Assembly: GCA_023078685.1 (NCBI GenBank)
Contig: JALGAS010000006.1
Coordinates: 2,790,001 to 2,854,000, forward strand
Direction of reading: 5' to 3'
DNA: 64,000 nucleotides
From: Neopestalotiopsis rosae
Lineage: Eukaryota; Ascomycota; Sordariomycetes; Amphisphaeriales; Sporocadaceae
Shown: positions 11,123-23,668 of the stretch, piece by piece
Layout: each line of letters begins with the position of its first letter
Position numbering within the stretch: position 1 is the first letter of the stretch
Made by a program: the position numbers and the translations under genes
The notes under the pieces: model-generated
What the model was told of the DNA's origin: nothing
Database searches by the model: none
What the model saw: only the letters and a program-made list of their open reading frames with translations

Positions 11123-13304
11123 ATGTCTCTTCAGGTCGATCAGAGCAGTAGGCGCGGCCGGTCGCGCTCGCCTGGTCGTCGGGACGATGAGAGGGATCGC
11201 AGTCGTGGCCGCGCTCCAGACCAAGAGCCATATATCATGGATGCTGTGAGGATGCCTTCGCCTCCAGCTGGCTTCAGCTACGACGATCACCATCATACTG
11301 CTGCCCCTTCGCGGCGGTCCACCTATGGTTATGATGATCCTAGGGGTCCTTACCGTGTCACCTCACCTACAGATGAGTCATCTTACCGCCTGAGCCGAGA
11401 CAGGTTCTCAGACGCCAGCGACAACAGCAGGCACTCTAGAGGGTCTAATGAACGGAAGTACCGGATCCACCCCGAAAGGGAACATCACCAGGACTCGAAT
11501 AAGGAGCGCCTAGCACAGGCGCTGGGCGGCGCCGCGGCCTTCCTGCCGGCAAAGTATGCCGAGAAGATCGTGGACAAGGCACTGCAGTCCGATAGTGAAA
11601 AGCAGAGAAAGAAGCAGGAGAAGAAGGCTCAACTGGAAGAGGATCTCGCATATGGCACTTCGCCTACTCTGCCTGGCGGCTACCCGCGAGATGACTCTCC
11701 TCCGAATTCTGACTTCAAGTACGCAAAGATGCCAGAATGGGATATGAACAACAATGGCGGCAACTATGGGTATAATGTTCGTCATGCAGAGTACAACGGA
11801 CCGCCGCCGCTCAGCCCGCACAGGTCATCATACCGTGATCCCAGCCCTGAGCCGCGGCGCAGCAAGAAGCATGAATCGAGATCTTCAAAGTCCAACCTGA
11901 CAGTCGAGCCGAGCAGCCGGCACCGCAGCCGGTCGCGGTCCCCGGCGCCGCCTGTCAAGGGCATGTCCTCGCTCACAGTCAACACTGGCTTCCCGACAGG
12001 ATCGCATATGTCGCTGGCTAATGCGCCCGGCTCTCCGCTGCTGGAATCGTACCACGGTACTTACCAATCCATGTCGCCCATGCCATCTCCGCTGCTACTT
12101 CCTTCTAATGGACCGCTATCACCTATTGAACCCCTCTCCCCAGGCGTGTCGGATGACGAGCGCGGTGGCAAGAAGAAGCGGCGAGCACGCTTTAGCGACC
12201 CCGAGGACGATGCTGCAACTCTGGCCCAGGCACTCAAGGGCGACAGACGATCACCAGACGTGGGACCTCTGATCCAGATCCTGCCCGGGCTGACCCATGA
12301 GCAGGTGATGAATCTGCGATCCGAGTACAAGCGGTTGGTCAAGACGGGCAGCGAGCGCAGGGGCGTCAACATTGCCAAGCACATCCGGGCGCGGCTCAAG
12401 GACGAGGACTCGCTGCTGATGAAGGCTTGCTACACGGTGGCGCTCGGCAAGTGGGAGGGCGAGGCGTACTGGGCCAATTTCTGGTATCAGGGCGACAAGA
12501 CACGGCGCGAGCTCCTTATCGAGTCCATCATGGGACGCACCAATGACGAGATCCGCCGGATCAAGGACGGCTTCAGCGATAAAAAGTACCGCGACAGCCT
12601 CACCCAGTGCATGAAGATGGAGCTCAAGGAGGACAAGTTCAAGCGGGCCGTGCTCATGGTGCTGGACGAGAGGCGGATGGAGGAGTTTGACGAGTACGGA
12701 CGGCTGCTCCCCATTGACTCGAGGCTGGTCGAGGACGACGTGCACGACCTCCGCAAGGCCGTCAAGAGCGACAAGGGCGGCGAGTCGGCCATGATCTCGA
12801 TCGTGGTCATGCGCAGCGACGCGCATCTGCGGGATGTTTTGAAATTGTACGAGAGGACGTATGGGTCGAATTTCGCCAGAGATGCTCTCAAGAAGAGTGG
12901 AAACCTTGTGGTAAGTACAGAAAATCAAAAAACATTCTCGAAATTCACGAGAACCGTTGCAACTGACACGAGTAATGCAGGGCGAACTATTGGCACATAT
13001 CCTCAACGGAGTCATCAACAAGCCCGTCCGGGACGCGCTGCTCATCAACCACGCGCTCACGGCCTCGAAAAAGGACCACCTCCGGCGCGAGCTGCTCATC
13101 AGCCGCCTCGTCCGCTACCACTGGGACAGGCACCACATGTCGGCCATCAAGCGGGCGTACCGGGACCGCTACCACGTCGACCTGGCCAGCGCCGTCAAGG
13201 AGGGCACGAGCGACGACTGGGGCCTCTTTTGCCAGCAGCTGGTCGTGACGCGCACCCCCGACGACGTCAAGAGGTTCTCCAAAGTCGAGGTCATCAACAA
13301 GTAA
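11123..13304 (+). CDS. Annexin-like protein with long disordered N-terminus
   Basis: Two exons, 11123-12910 and 12981-13304, encoding 703 residues; the 70-nt intron is phase 0 (GTAAGT donor, ATGCAG acceptor). The first 350 or so residues are low-complexity and charged, with RS-type stretches (SRRGRSRSPGRRDDERDRSRGR, SRHRSRSRSP) and Pro/Ser-rich parts. The C-terminal half resembles a fungal annexin core: it begins DAATLAQALKGDRRSPDVGPL, the type-2-like start of annexin repeat 1, and contains repeated helical units ending ...DDVKRFSKVEVINK. Annexins bind acidic phospholipids in a calcium-dependent way and act at membranes. The canonical GxGT calcium loops are degenerate here, so calcium binding is uncertain. 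The start MSLQVDQSS follows a CAAGA Kozak-like context. Confidence 0.82.
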
Positions 13305-16251
13305 AAGAAACTTGCTTTAGATGCTTTTTTCTTGTCACGGCGGGGCAATGCATTTGCAAAAACTTGCGTATTTACATATTTACGTTCCATGGACCTGGAA
13401 AACAGTCAGGGTAAATTCCGTCCTAGAGACCAGTTTCTTGTTTGGGAGGGGATGGCAGTGAGTTGTTTTACACATGTATATTTCTTCTTAGAGGACGGGC
13501 AGAGCGATGATACCCTGTTACCCTGTTTTTCCTCTACATGGTGCATCTTATGGAAAGCTCCGAGGTTTAGATAACGAAAGTTTAATGATTACATGAATGT
13601 TATGGCGTTATGCAAAACAAGTTCCGTCTTTTGTCTCTTCGTGTATACATTACATTTCTTGCTAGATCCGGGTCTCTGTATTCATCTAGACTGAGGAAGA
13701 GCATTTTTGTTGATCCCAATTTGGACCGGTGAACCTGAGTTTCCCTTCAGCTTACGAATTTCCGGCGAGAAAGACGCAGTGCCGTGCAATTGTATGATAT
13801 ATACGGTAGCGACCATTCTTCACACGGCGGATGCCGGCACGGGTAAGACGGAGTTGCTTCGAGGGCGCAGTCACATCCAAATTTCTACCTCCAATAGCAT
13901 GGCTAAAAGATTTTAGAACCGGCGATCGAAATTCCTTTTTCCAACCGGACTATACAGATAAAAAAAAGTCCATGTGACTTGAGCCGGGCAAAAAAGTCAA
14001 TAGCTTTCTGGATGGATTGAATTGAACCCGAGTCGAGTGAAACTTCGTCCTCGGAAACACTCGTACTCCTCGGGTGATTTTCTAATGGACTGCTGACGTG
14101 ATGCCCGAGACCATGATTTAGTTGGACAAGACGATGTTTCCTGTCAGATCAGGCTTACTTTGAAATCATCCTTTCGCCCTTGGACAAAAGTTCTGCGACT
14201 CGATATAATTTTTGGGACTTGGCAAGAAACATCAAGACTTGGCAAGACAATAAATCATTCCATTCTGACAGCAGCACGAGGGCACGAAAACGTGGTGCAG
14301 CTTTGGACTCCACGTGGGGTCCTTCGGCAAACATTATCTTGATCGTCCCTGAAGATCTTTTGGGATTGCTATTTGAGACTGTGACTAAAAAGGTAGTTTA
14401 CATAGTAGGTGTTCCTGGATCTTCTGCGTCACTGGGATTCTTGGCTCAGCCTTGACAGAAATCCACCGGGCAATTCCTTAGATTATCATCTGGGCTAGTC
14501 AGATCATGTCCATTCTCCTGGTAAACCGGTGAATTCACTGGAGCATACCGGCGGAGCCGACATACTTCCAGGTCGGAATACTACCAGTATGTTGCGGTAC
14601 ATCTACCGAGATCATTTGAGGGAATAGAGCATGGTATCGCCATTTCAAAGCGGAATCGTGCTTGACAAATGTGGAAATACTGTTGCCTGGGGATAGAAAG
14701 CAGATAAATTTCCCAAGTCGTTGGATTAATCCGAAATAAACGAGAAACCATAGTGAATGTTTTGAGACCCTTTTCTGCCATCGAGTCAATAATCTTGAGC
14801 AGGTAGCTTACCCAATCTACCACAGGGCAATAAACGACTACGCCTTTTCGGAAAAGTTTCCTCATGGATGGTCAAGAATAATATCACTGGCACCCTGACA
14901 GCCCACTCAAAGTTCCGGGTAAACTCCACGGGCCTCCTCCATGACCACTTTTCCCTCGAGCGCCCTCAAACAACGGTCTCAGTCGCGGTTAGGGAAAATC
15001 AACAGATCTTGCAAGGCAGAGACATCGGAAATAAAGGAGCAGGCCAGAAACCAGGGCTTTCTGGCCTAGACAATGGGGAAACTAGAAAGTCTCGCCCTGC
15101 CTGGCAAGACCGGCTCTGAATAGTCATTCCATTCCGAGGCCTTTCCGAGGTCTTTCCGAGAATTCATAGACAAGTTTTCACCACCGAGACACAAGGAAAC
15201 AAGGTCTTGGTGCCAATATAGAGCAATTTATTACGTGACTCTCTTGAACCTTGGTCACCAATCCTTCTCAAAATTCTGCTCACAGCAGGAGAAACTGGGT
15301 AGGATCGGTAATGTAGGTTGGTAGGCAGACATTTTACCAATACGAGGAGGGGCCTGGGGGGTCCAAAGCCGATACCCGTTACCAAAACCCATCACATCTC
15401 CAAAACGCTTGCACCGCATGTGGTTAGTATCGTGGCTAAGCTTTGAGGCTCGGCTGGTCGAGTGGGAAACCCTCACCCTTTGCAATTGGCATCTCCGGCT
15501 GTTGGCGGTGAAGGTGGAGAGAAGCCATGTAAACGGGTAAAGTGGGCGGATATCGATTGTTGAAAGAAAACGATCAGGGTGGGGTTTCCCGTATGTCCTG
15601 TCCTGAATTGGCCTATTGCATGCCGAACAAGGACCATATTGGATGGCGTGGTTTGCGTGGCTGAAGGGGAATGGCTGGATCATCAGATTTAAGGTGTGCG
15701 CAAGGTGCGTAATGTCTCTCCTTTTCCTTAGAGATGCCTACCGTGCCGCAATCCCGTCGAAGTTTGACATCGGGGTACCGAAGGTTCAAAGCGTGGTCAA
15801 TGGTTGTTGGTGTCTTTGGTCGGCCAATAATGCTGCCAAGGAGGCTTTGTTCTAAATTATCAATTCTTTTCTCTCTGCTGCTCTATCTTGGCTTTCGTCG
15901 GGCTGCTCTTTTCTTGGCCGGCGCAAATTGGACTCGCTACGTGTCAAATCTGTTGGACGAGCAGTGAATAAGCCTTTGCTCATCTCGAGCCAAACTGCGC
16001 AAGTAGCGCAATCAAGCTCCGAGACCCATGGGCCAACGCTTGTGATGTGAACTCCAAGTGACCTGCTGTCCTCTCTATTCCTGAATGACGTTGATCGTCT
16101 CACACATGCTGCTTTTCTGACCAAATGGCAGAAGTTCAAATCCGCTCCGTTCGCGATGCTTAGTAAAAACAAAATAAAATCGATCCTTTTAGCGCCGTGC
16201 TCCATGGTATCATGCGTTCCAATGAGGTACATAGAAAATTGACCGTGTTGG
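13305..16251. other. Gene-poor stretch
   Basis: About 2.9 kb with no supported protein gene. It contains a direct repeat of GACTTGGCAAGA (two copies near 14216-14250), three short copies of a TTTCCGAGG-like unit near 15135-15165, and a strongly self-complementary segment at 15007-15109 (listed separately). Confidence 0.5.
15007..15109. repeat. Nested inverted repeat, possible structured RNA or decayed MITE
   Basis: Outer arms 15007-15012 with 15104-15109 and 15014-15019 with 15097-15102 are perfectly complementary, separated by one mismatch. AGAC at 15020-15023 pairs with GTCT at 15089-15092 after a 4-nt bulge. Inside lies a perfect 10-bp hairpin, 15041-15050 with 15058-15067, around a 7-nt loop. 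No target-site duplication is visible at the ends. Confidence 0.45.
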
Positions 16252-17098
16252 TCATGAGTTGTGAACAGCCTTTTCGTCGGACGAGCTCGATTTGGATCTC
16301 GTCTTTGGTGCTGGCTGCAAGACAAAGTCTGAAAATCGGATCTCGAGCAGCTTCTTCTCGTCTACATGCTCGTCAAGACGAATCATGCCCTCCCGATTCC
16401 ATATTCTGCTTGTTCTGAAAAGGTGTTAGAAAATGAACGGGTGCATAAATTTGAGATCTGAAGACTCACTGTCTGCAAATAGGATTCCAGAGCTCAATCA
16501 GGGCAATCACTGCAATGAGAATGAAAACCACGGCCACGACCGTGGTATCCGTGTAGCCCTTGACCAGGTGAAAGTAACCGCTCTGCTTGGGACAAGGGAT
16601 CGTTTGGTAATTAGGCTTGTTTCCCAGAGTCTCGAGTTCAACAGTAGTAAAGTGGTGGTGCTTCTTGACGGATCCAGTCTCTGCCTCCACGATACTCGAA
16701 TCCTGGAACTCGGAATGAGGAGACTGCGACGAAGATGCAGAGGCGGCATCAGGCGACTCATTTTCCGACGAGTGCGATGCAAAAGGTCTGATTGAGAGAA
16801 GATAGCTAGTCTTTAAAGGTCTCGGAGCTGCCAATGCCTCAGAAGGTGCAACATCGCTGGTGGGGCTGTATGGTCGGTTGTCGGGTCGTCCATTCAAAGC
16901 ATCCTGGGCGGTGGCATCTTGGGTGGTGGTGAATTTGTGGGTGCGAATCGGCCATGTGTCTGCCGAAGCTGGAGTGACGGGAATACGAGTGATCTGGACT
17001 CCCGAGTACTTGGGCGGCTCATTCTTGAACACAACAATGGGTGCTGCCAATGTCCATGAGCCGAGGGACAAGGCGCAGAGCGCGGTAGAGACCTTCAT
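16252..17098 (-). CDS. Single-pass membrane protein with signal peptide, function unknown
   Basis: Two exons on the minus strand, 17098-16470 and 16414-16252, joined by a 55-nt intron (GTGAGT donor, TTTCAG acceptor) that rescues the frame past an immediate stop. The product has 263 residues. It starts with a signal peptide (MKVSTALCALSLGSWTLAAP), followed by a Ser/Thr/Pro-rich presumed extracellular region of about 150 residues. A transmembrane helix follows (VVAVVFILIAVIALIELW), then a basic cytoplasmic tail of about 65 residues ending KAVHNS. The layout resembles small cell-wall-sensor-like proteins, but I recognise no domain. ATG 17098 is chosen over an upstream in-frame ATG because the signal peptide starts there. 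Confidence 0.72.
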
Positions 17099-20000
17099 GT
17101 TGTAGTAACGTGCCGCGAAATCCGTCGATGATGAAGTGAGGTTGTTGAGGTGATATGAAGAAGAGGGAGAAGAAGAAAAAGGAAAGATGAGGATGATTGC
17201 CAAGAATGCCTCGTGACAATAATAAAGTGTTTCTTCTGAGCAACAGCAGGTGTGCACAAAATCAAAATGGGAATATGGAAGAATATGTATGTAATAGTAG
17301 GACCCTTGCGTCGGCTGGGCTGGCGCATGTAAGTCAAAAGAGGGCCGGGGGAGTGAGTCTTGGCAATCAATAGAAGTGCCTGGGTTCGGACTGGTCTAGA
17401 CGCGGGGGACCAGCTGCGTGGTTGCTGACGCGCTTTTGAATGGTGGGAAACGATGAAGGGGAGGGGAGGAGAAGAACCACTACTGCCGATAGGTCAATGT
17501 ACAGAGTACGTAGGTACAACCCGTTTAGTTGGCGGCGCAGAGTCTGACTGGATCAATGCCTATGTAGCCCCAAATTGAAATCGAATGGGTAGGGTAGGTA
17601 GGGTGAAAAAGAGGTAGTGTAGCACTGATGCAGGCCGCAAATGAGCTGAGCACAGCCTGAAAAAGCGCCGTTCAAGCTATTAATTGATCAATGGGGCAGG
17701 GGGGTCCTGGGTGGTCCTAAGGCACAGGGCAGTCCTTCCGCCCAGATCCAATACGGATGAGTGGTCGAAAGTAGACAGTTGTGCCTGCTTGGATCTACCA
17801 CCACAGAAGGGACAAGACTCTTGGTGAGTCTTGGACTTGCGCCTGGTTGTGGGAAAAGAATTAAAGTTCTGGTCAGACTGAGGCCGGCCGGGGGTTGGCA
17901 AAAAGTCTAAACCGCCTCGCAAGATGCCAGCGACCCAGAAAATCACGAGGTGGTCGGAAGATTTCCCTTGATCTGGTTTGGTTTGATTTGTTTGGTGCTC
18001 GTGCTTCGTGCTCGTCAATTCCGTGACGTCGGACAAGAGACAAGTCGATTGTCAAGACTCCTTTGCTGAGGATGGTTGTTGCTCAAGTGCTGTTGTATCA
18101 ACACCTCTCTCTCTCCCTCTCTGTGTAAGTGATTTGTGAGAAGGACAAATGCCAATGTTGCACTGCCTGATTGGTCCTGGAAGTGGGAACAGATCACTTT
18201 TGACAATTTGGAAGTCGCAAATCAGAGAGCACGTGAACCGCGGTTCTCGCGACTTGCTTGATGCTTTTTGTCGAATTTGAGATCAGCGATCCGGTTGTCA
18301 GAGTTGAATGGCAGGAACAATGATGTTACAACAGCGCAATGATGAGGATGACCTAGGTATGCTGTACACAGTACTGTGCTGCTGAAAGCCTCGTTGTTTG
18401 TGCGTAGGTAGTAGTGTATGTAGATCAGATCCGTAGAATAAGACTACTCCAAAGTAGCTGCAGAATTAAACCCGGAGTTCCAGAGCAGATCACCCAAAAT
18501 GTCTGTGAGTCGGTGGAATGATCAGGTACGTAGAGGGATGCAGGAGGATGAGGATTATCAGGAACGAATAGGTCGATCGGTCAGTATTTAGTAAGACCAG
18601 GGCAGGGAAGAGCAAGAAAAATACCCAGATGTGATTTCATGGGACTGATTTTCCTGATCTAGCACAATACAAACTACAGTACGTACAGAGTAGAATACTT
18701 GCTACTTCTTCTATTACTACCTTGACCTGCCCCAGGCACGAGGGCGATCAATGATCGATTCACTTGACTGAATAAAACAACAAGACAGTGAGAGGATGAC
18801 CCGACAAGCAGCTCCCTTCAATGTCTGTCTGTCATCGGTCCATAGGCCCGCACGTTTGACGCAGGCGCTGGTCTCGTCTGAAGAGCAGGGGGCGTCGCAA
18901 GGCAAGGATCATTCATCAACGTTACGGACTGGAGGGTCAGGTTAGTTGCTAGCAAGCAGCGGCGCGGCACAGCAAGCAGCACAGCAGCAAGGAACGTGGA
19001 CCCTGAACTGGGACGAGGAGGAGAGGGAAGCGAAAGAGTAGGTAGCGTAGGAGCGGAGCGGACCCAGGCACAGACGCAGAACACGGATAAAACTGTGAAG
19101 CTCTGGTCGTGCTTCTAAAAGTGCGCCCAAAACTGCCTCCACCCCACGATAGTGCACTGAATACGGGCGTGTAGTTTGCCTGTTTAAGCTCGCTAGAGTC
19201 TAGTAGACAGTGGCGGGCGCTTGCAGAACGCGCGACTCGCATCTTGACATTACACGGCAACGGCGAGACTAGCGTAACTGAACTGGCTTTGACAATGGCT
19301 TCGTGTCTCAGGGGATTGGCGATCGCATCTATTCATTCCAGCCGACTGTCTCGCCAACTCACCTCCAAGACCTCTACTACCGACCCTTCTACGCACCACA
19401 CAGTAGACCCATTGCCGTGCGCTATACTCTAGGTTAGTTTATACATTCAGCTGGGATTTAGTACCGGTCAGTGGCTGGCTGGTGATGCCATACACGACGG
19501 GCTGGGCCTTCTCGAAATTTTCCCAAGAGGCTTGTTTCCCCGGCCCAGAACGGGAATATTGTCACCTGACCAGAGACAGCTGGACAGCTCACGTCAAGGG
19601 ATCTCAGATGACTAGGTGGTGCTTCTTGTCGCCTTTTCTTCGAACAACAGCTGCACTGAAGTATTTCTACGCTGGAAACCCCATATCATCTTGGCATTGT
19701 GCCTGGGGGGTGCCTGGATCCATCTAGCCAAGTGTTCTGGGTCTGTACATTATTGGTGCATATCCAGAGTAAGCTGAACTCTATATTATATAGGCAATGC
19801 ACTGTAAATTGAAAGGTGATCCTGCCCATGATATGACAGCGAGGTAAAGTCCCGACGAAATTCGGGTCAAAATAGATTTCCAGCGCCAAGCTACATCACA
19901 CTCGGCTTCTCCATTACACATCAACTATATGATTGAATAATAAGGAATCTGGAAATAGCAATCAATGGCAAATGCTCCAGTTTGGCAGCTCAGTCTGGCA

Positions 20001-22156
20001 AGTAAAGTCGACGCGAGATTCAAATGTTTTAGTGGTTCCTTGGCTCCATCGAATTCAGTGGGCTGAACAACAGGTACCCACCGAGCAGAGGACATTAAGG
20101 TGGCCATTAGGCCTGAATCAGTCCACACGCTTGGTTGCTTGACAGCACGTGGGGTTGCGAAAGGCGTAGGAAAATCACGACACTCAAGCCTCCTATGGTG
20201 CAGTTGGTTCGGTGCTGCAGCCATTTCAGATTGGCAAAGAGCTGTTTCTGCCAATCCGTCTGCTCCTCCCTCCCAGGGCAACGTTCCACAAATCGGACTT
20301 GTTCCTTGCATCGATCTCGCCAAGACTTGACCTCATTGGGTGCATCGTAACTGTCACTCAGTCAGGTAAAGGTCGAAAATTGTAGCCATCTTCATGCTGC
20401 CCCCGTATTTCGTTTATCCACAGGCCTTATGCTGTTCGGTACAAGTTCCCATTCTCAGTTTTTCTTTCCCCCAGCAACATGGGTATCGGAATTTGCTCCT
20501 TGAACCTGTCACGCGAGGTCAAGAGTCGAATCCAAGTTCGAATCAAAGCTTGATACCGCGACACGTTCAGGCTGAGTGGGGTGGTTTCTTCTTTGGCGGC
20601 TTTCCTCTGCTTCATTCTAGTGTTATACCCGTCAAAGTGCGGGACTGTGAAGGGTGCTTGGGGTGGTTTGTCAGGGGATGGTACTGTAGACACTCGGACA
20701 CCCAAGTTTCATCCACTCGTCTACCCTAGGGTCTCACCCAACAAGTCCACCGTTTGATACAGTTCTCGTACATTGTTTACCACAATGACTGAAGCCTGCT
20801 CCATACATACTCCTTGAGCGATATACTACAGTAGCAGCAGAGTGTCTCACAAGCGGTTGAGCTGGGCATGGGCTGGGCGAAACCAATCGATATGGTCCAA
20901 GAGGATCACTTGGCACTGTATGTGATAACCGACCGTGATATCCTTGTCTCGTATCTTCCTGGGCATCGAGGAGGAAAGTCGAGTTTGCAATGTATTACTA
21001 AGTCCTCCGGTAGCGAGCGAGAGAAGAAACGATCCAATGCCATTGTCAGAGAAGAACTCATGGCACTGCCGATGGGTCCCACGGAATGCCTGTCCAGTAT
21101 GGGATAAGCTTCATTAAGCATATTGGTGCTAACTTGGCAAGCGGATCTCTTGCGAACGCCGTGCGAGGCTCAGCCTCTTTTACCCTTTTTGTAGTATTAT
21201 TATCATTATCATTACTCACCATATTGCAGGAAAAATAAAATATGATCTACCGTACCGTCGGCGGCATGTGTCCTCTCCACCGGCGAAGACGGGAAAGAAT
21301 ATGCCAGAGCAAAGCATGAGGTCCTTTGAACAGTCCATGCTTCCAACTTACTGAAGATCGGCAAGCACAGACTGGTATGTCAGAGGACTGTCACCAAAGG
21401 CGAAACAAGGCAATGGGAACGAGGTGAACTGTGCTCGTGTGTCCTATATCCTTCATCTGATATTCAATTGCAAATGTTGCATGCCGGCAGTCAGGGAGCC
21501 ATTAATACAATGAGTTCAGTGTTCCGAATAATGTTTGACCTGATCTGATACTGATCAAACTGAGAGCACCTAGTCAAACAGATCAAATACCTTGAAATAC
21601 GATGAGGCTAACAAGAGGACATACTGCATTGCATGAATAGAAAGAAACTTACCTCGGGAACACATGTCATGATGTAGGTATGGCATGGTGATAATAGTTA
21701 GTCTATTCTTTGATACGAGCCCAGCAGATTGGGAAACTTCCGACGATTGACCCTTCTGCATCTGCTAGTTAGGCCAAGGTGGATCCCCCACATTTTGGCT
21801 GCTGGCCAGTTTTGGGGCTTCAGGGGTAGACTTTTTAGCGCACAGCAGTCACGCTAAGCCTAGAACCGCGTAAAGTGCCTGGGTGTTGTGGTAGGCTGGT
21901 AGCAGCTAGCAGGCCTAGGAAGAAGCGTTGGTAGTTACCAGCTGAGCTTTTAGGTCTCAAGGTAGGTAGCTTTCGGCACTTCACACACCAGATCCCATTC
22001 CCAGCGGGAGAAGAAGGAAAATCAACCCAAACACGAACGCAAGGGTCACTTTCTCTCCACCAGACGCGGGCGGAAGTGTCTTGGTCCCTAGCGCTCACGA
22101 GATCCATCTCTCGAGGTTGTTGATGACAGTCCCGTAATCAGCCTCGGCCTCGCCAG
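17099..22156. other. 5-kb gene-poor stretch
   Basis: No supported coding gene on either strand. Open frames are short, lack domain-like sequence and have no matching exons. Base composition does not differ obviously from other intergenic parts. It separates the divergently oriented membrane-protein gene and GPI2. It may hold regulatory DNA or non-coding transcripts, which cannot be judged from sequence. Confidence 0.5.
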
Positions 22157-23668
22157 ATGGCCTCAGATCTCGGGGGATCGCAGACCTCCTTGGTGCCGTC
22201 TCGGTCATCGTCAAAGGAAGGCTCTATCCCGCCCCTAACGCGCTCTGCGACCTTGCCCGACCTCTCGAGCAGCAACCACAACTCGCCGCGCGCCTCGCGC
22301 TCGCACCTGGCGCCCGAAGACGCCTTCTTTGCCACCTCGCCGCCGCACCAGATCAATGGCTTTGAGAGCAATACCCGCTACGACTCCGGTCCCGACTCCC
22401 GAAGACGTTTGCGCTCCAACAAGGTCGGCAGCCGGAGCAGGAGTCGGCGCCGTCAGGGGGGAAGACGCGCCTGGAAGAAGATTCTCTGGGTGAAACAATC
22501 ATTCCCAGACAACTATACCGACGCGACCACCTTCTTGGACAGTCTCCAGCGCAACCCGCGCCTCCAGCCGTACGACTTTTGGCCGCTCGTCGCCGACACG
22601 ACTGTCATTGTACAGCAAGTGTGCTCTGTCACCATCTTTGTCGTCTGCTTCGTCGGCATATTCACCGAGAGGGTGTCGCCCGTGACCATTGTGGGATGGA
22701 GCAGCTTCGCCACGTTTCTGGGCTGGTTGCTATGGGACTGGTGGATCGGTCAAGAGGGCGAGGATGAAGTGCTTCAGAGACAGAACAGTCTGCGCAGCCG
22801 CGGCGCTCGACACCAAGCTAGACAAGAGAACAGCAGGAGCTCTACAGCGGCCCCGACGCCCTCGGCCGCAAGCTCCGTGACGAACCTAGCCGCAACCGAG
22901 CGAGCACAGCCGCCGAATACCCTGGGCGTCATGCGCCAGCATGGTGGAGGATCTGCAATATCGTTGCAGTCAAGCACCTCGCTCAGCAGTCTCCAAGGTC
23001 GTCAGAATGAGCCGCCGACGGGTCCCAAGCATCGTCCTTCGGCCCCTTTGCAGAGTGGGCGATTGAGTCTGCGGTTGAGCACCATCAAGTCTGCTGTTCT
23101 CATCTACTTTACTATCTTGGGTCTTTCACCTATCCTGAAATCCCTGACGAGATCCACTTCACCTGACAGCATCTGGGCCATGTCATTTTGGCTTTTGACC
23201 ATCAACATATTCTTCTATGACTATTCAGGTGGCGTGGGCGTCAAGTTTCCGGCTTCCCTATCTACAAATGCGGCACTCATGGCTTCAACTGTGCTCGCGT
23301 CTCGCCTGCCCTCGACTGGCCAGGTCTTTAGTCTGACGCTTTTCAGCATTGAAGTCTTTGGGCTTTTCCCAGTATTTAGGAGATATGCAAGGCACAGGAG
23401 TTGGCAATATCACGTTATATTGTCCGCTCTCTTGGTCATCGGTGCTGGCGGCGGAGTTGGTCTGATATTGAGTGACAAGAGAGATACAGGATTCCCATGG
23501 AAGAATGGATTGCTCGGCATGACTGTCGGCATCCTCATCGCAGTAGTGGCCATGGGAGCGTCAAGTTGGTGGCTGATTGGACTGCAAAAGTACAAGAATG
23601 CCATGAATGGTCCATGGGATCAAGCTAGGCCGATTATTATCAGCCGTAGAGCTTGGGGCGATGATTGA
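22157..23668 (+). CDS. GPI2: GPI-GlcNAc transferase subunit GPI2 (PIG-C)
   Basis: A single-exon gene of 503 residues. After a Ser-rich cytosolic N-terminus of about 110 residues comes the characteristic PIG-C block WKKILWVKQSFPDNYTD, followed by TFLDSLQRNPRLQPYDFW. Six or more hydrophobic helices follow (for example VCSVTIFVVCFVGIF, VGWSSFATFLGWLLWDWW, FWLLTINIFFYDYSG), interrupted by a hydrophilic Ser/Gln-rich insertion at about residues 210-300. GPI2 is an ER membrane subunit of the complex that transfers GlcNAc from UDP-GlcNAc to phosphatidylinositol, the first step of GPI-anchor synthesis. The insertion is typical of filamentous-fungal orthologues. The start gives the expected short N-terminal extension. 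Confidence 0.9.
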   Translation: MASDLGGSQTSLVPSRSSSKEGSIPPLTRSATLPDLSSSNHNSPRASRSHLAPEDAFFATSPPHQINGFESNTRYDSGPDSRRRLRSNKVGSRSRSRRRQGGRRAWKKILWVKQSFPDNYTDATTFLDSLQRNPRLQPYDFWPLVADTTVIVQQVCSVTIFVVCFVGIFTERVSPVTIVGWSSFATFLGWLLWDWWIGQEGEDEVLQRQNSLRSRGARHQARQENSRSSTAAPTPSAASSVTNLAATERAQPPNTLGVMRQHGGGSAISLQSSTSLSSLQGRQNEPPTGPKHRPSAPLQSGRLSLRLSTIKSAVLIYFTILGLSPILKSLTRSTSPDSIWAMSFWLLTINIFFYDYSGGVGVKFPASLSTNAALMASTVLASRLPSTGQVFSLTLFSIEVFGLFPVFRRYARHRSWQYHVILSALLVIGAGGGVGLILSDKRDTGFPWKNGLLGMTVGILIAVVAMGASSWWLIGLQKYKNAMNGPWDQARPIIISRRAWGDD

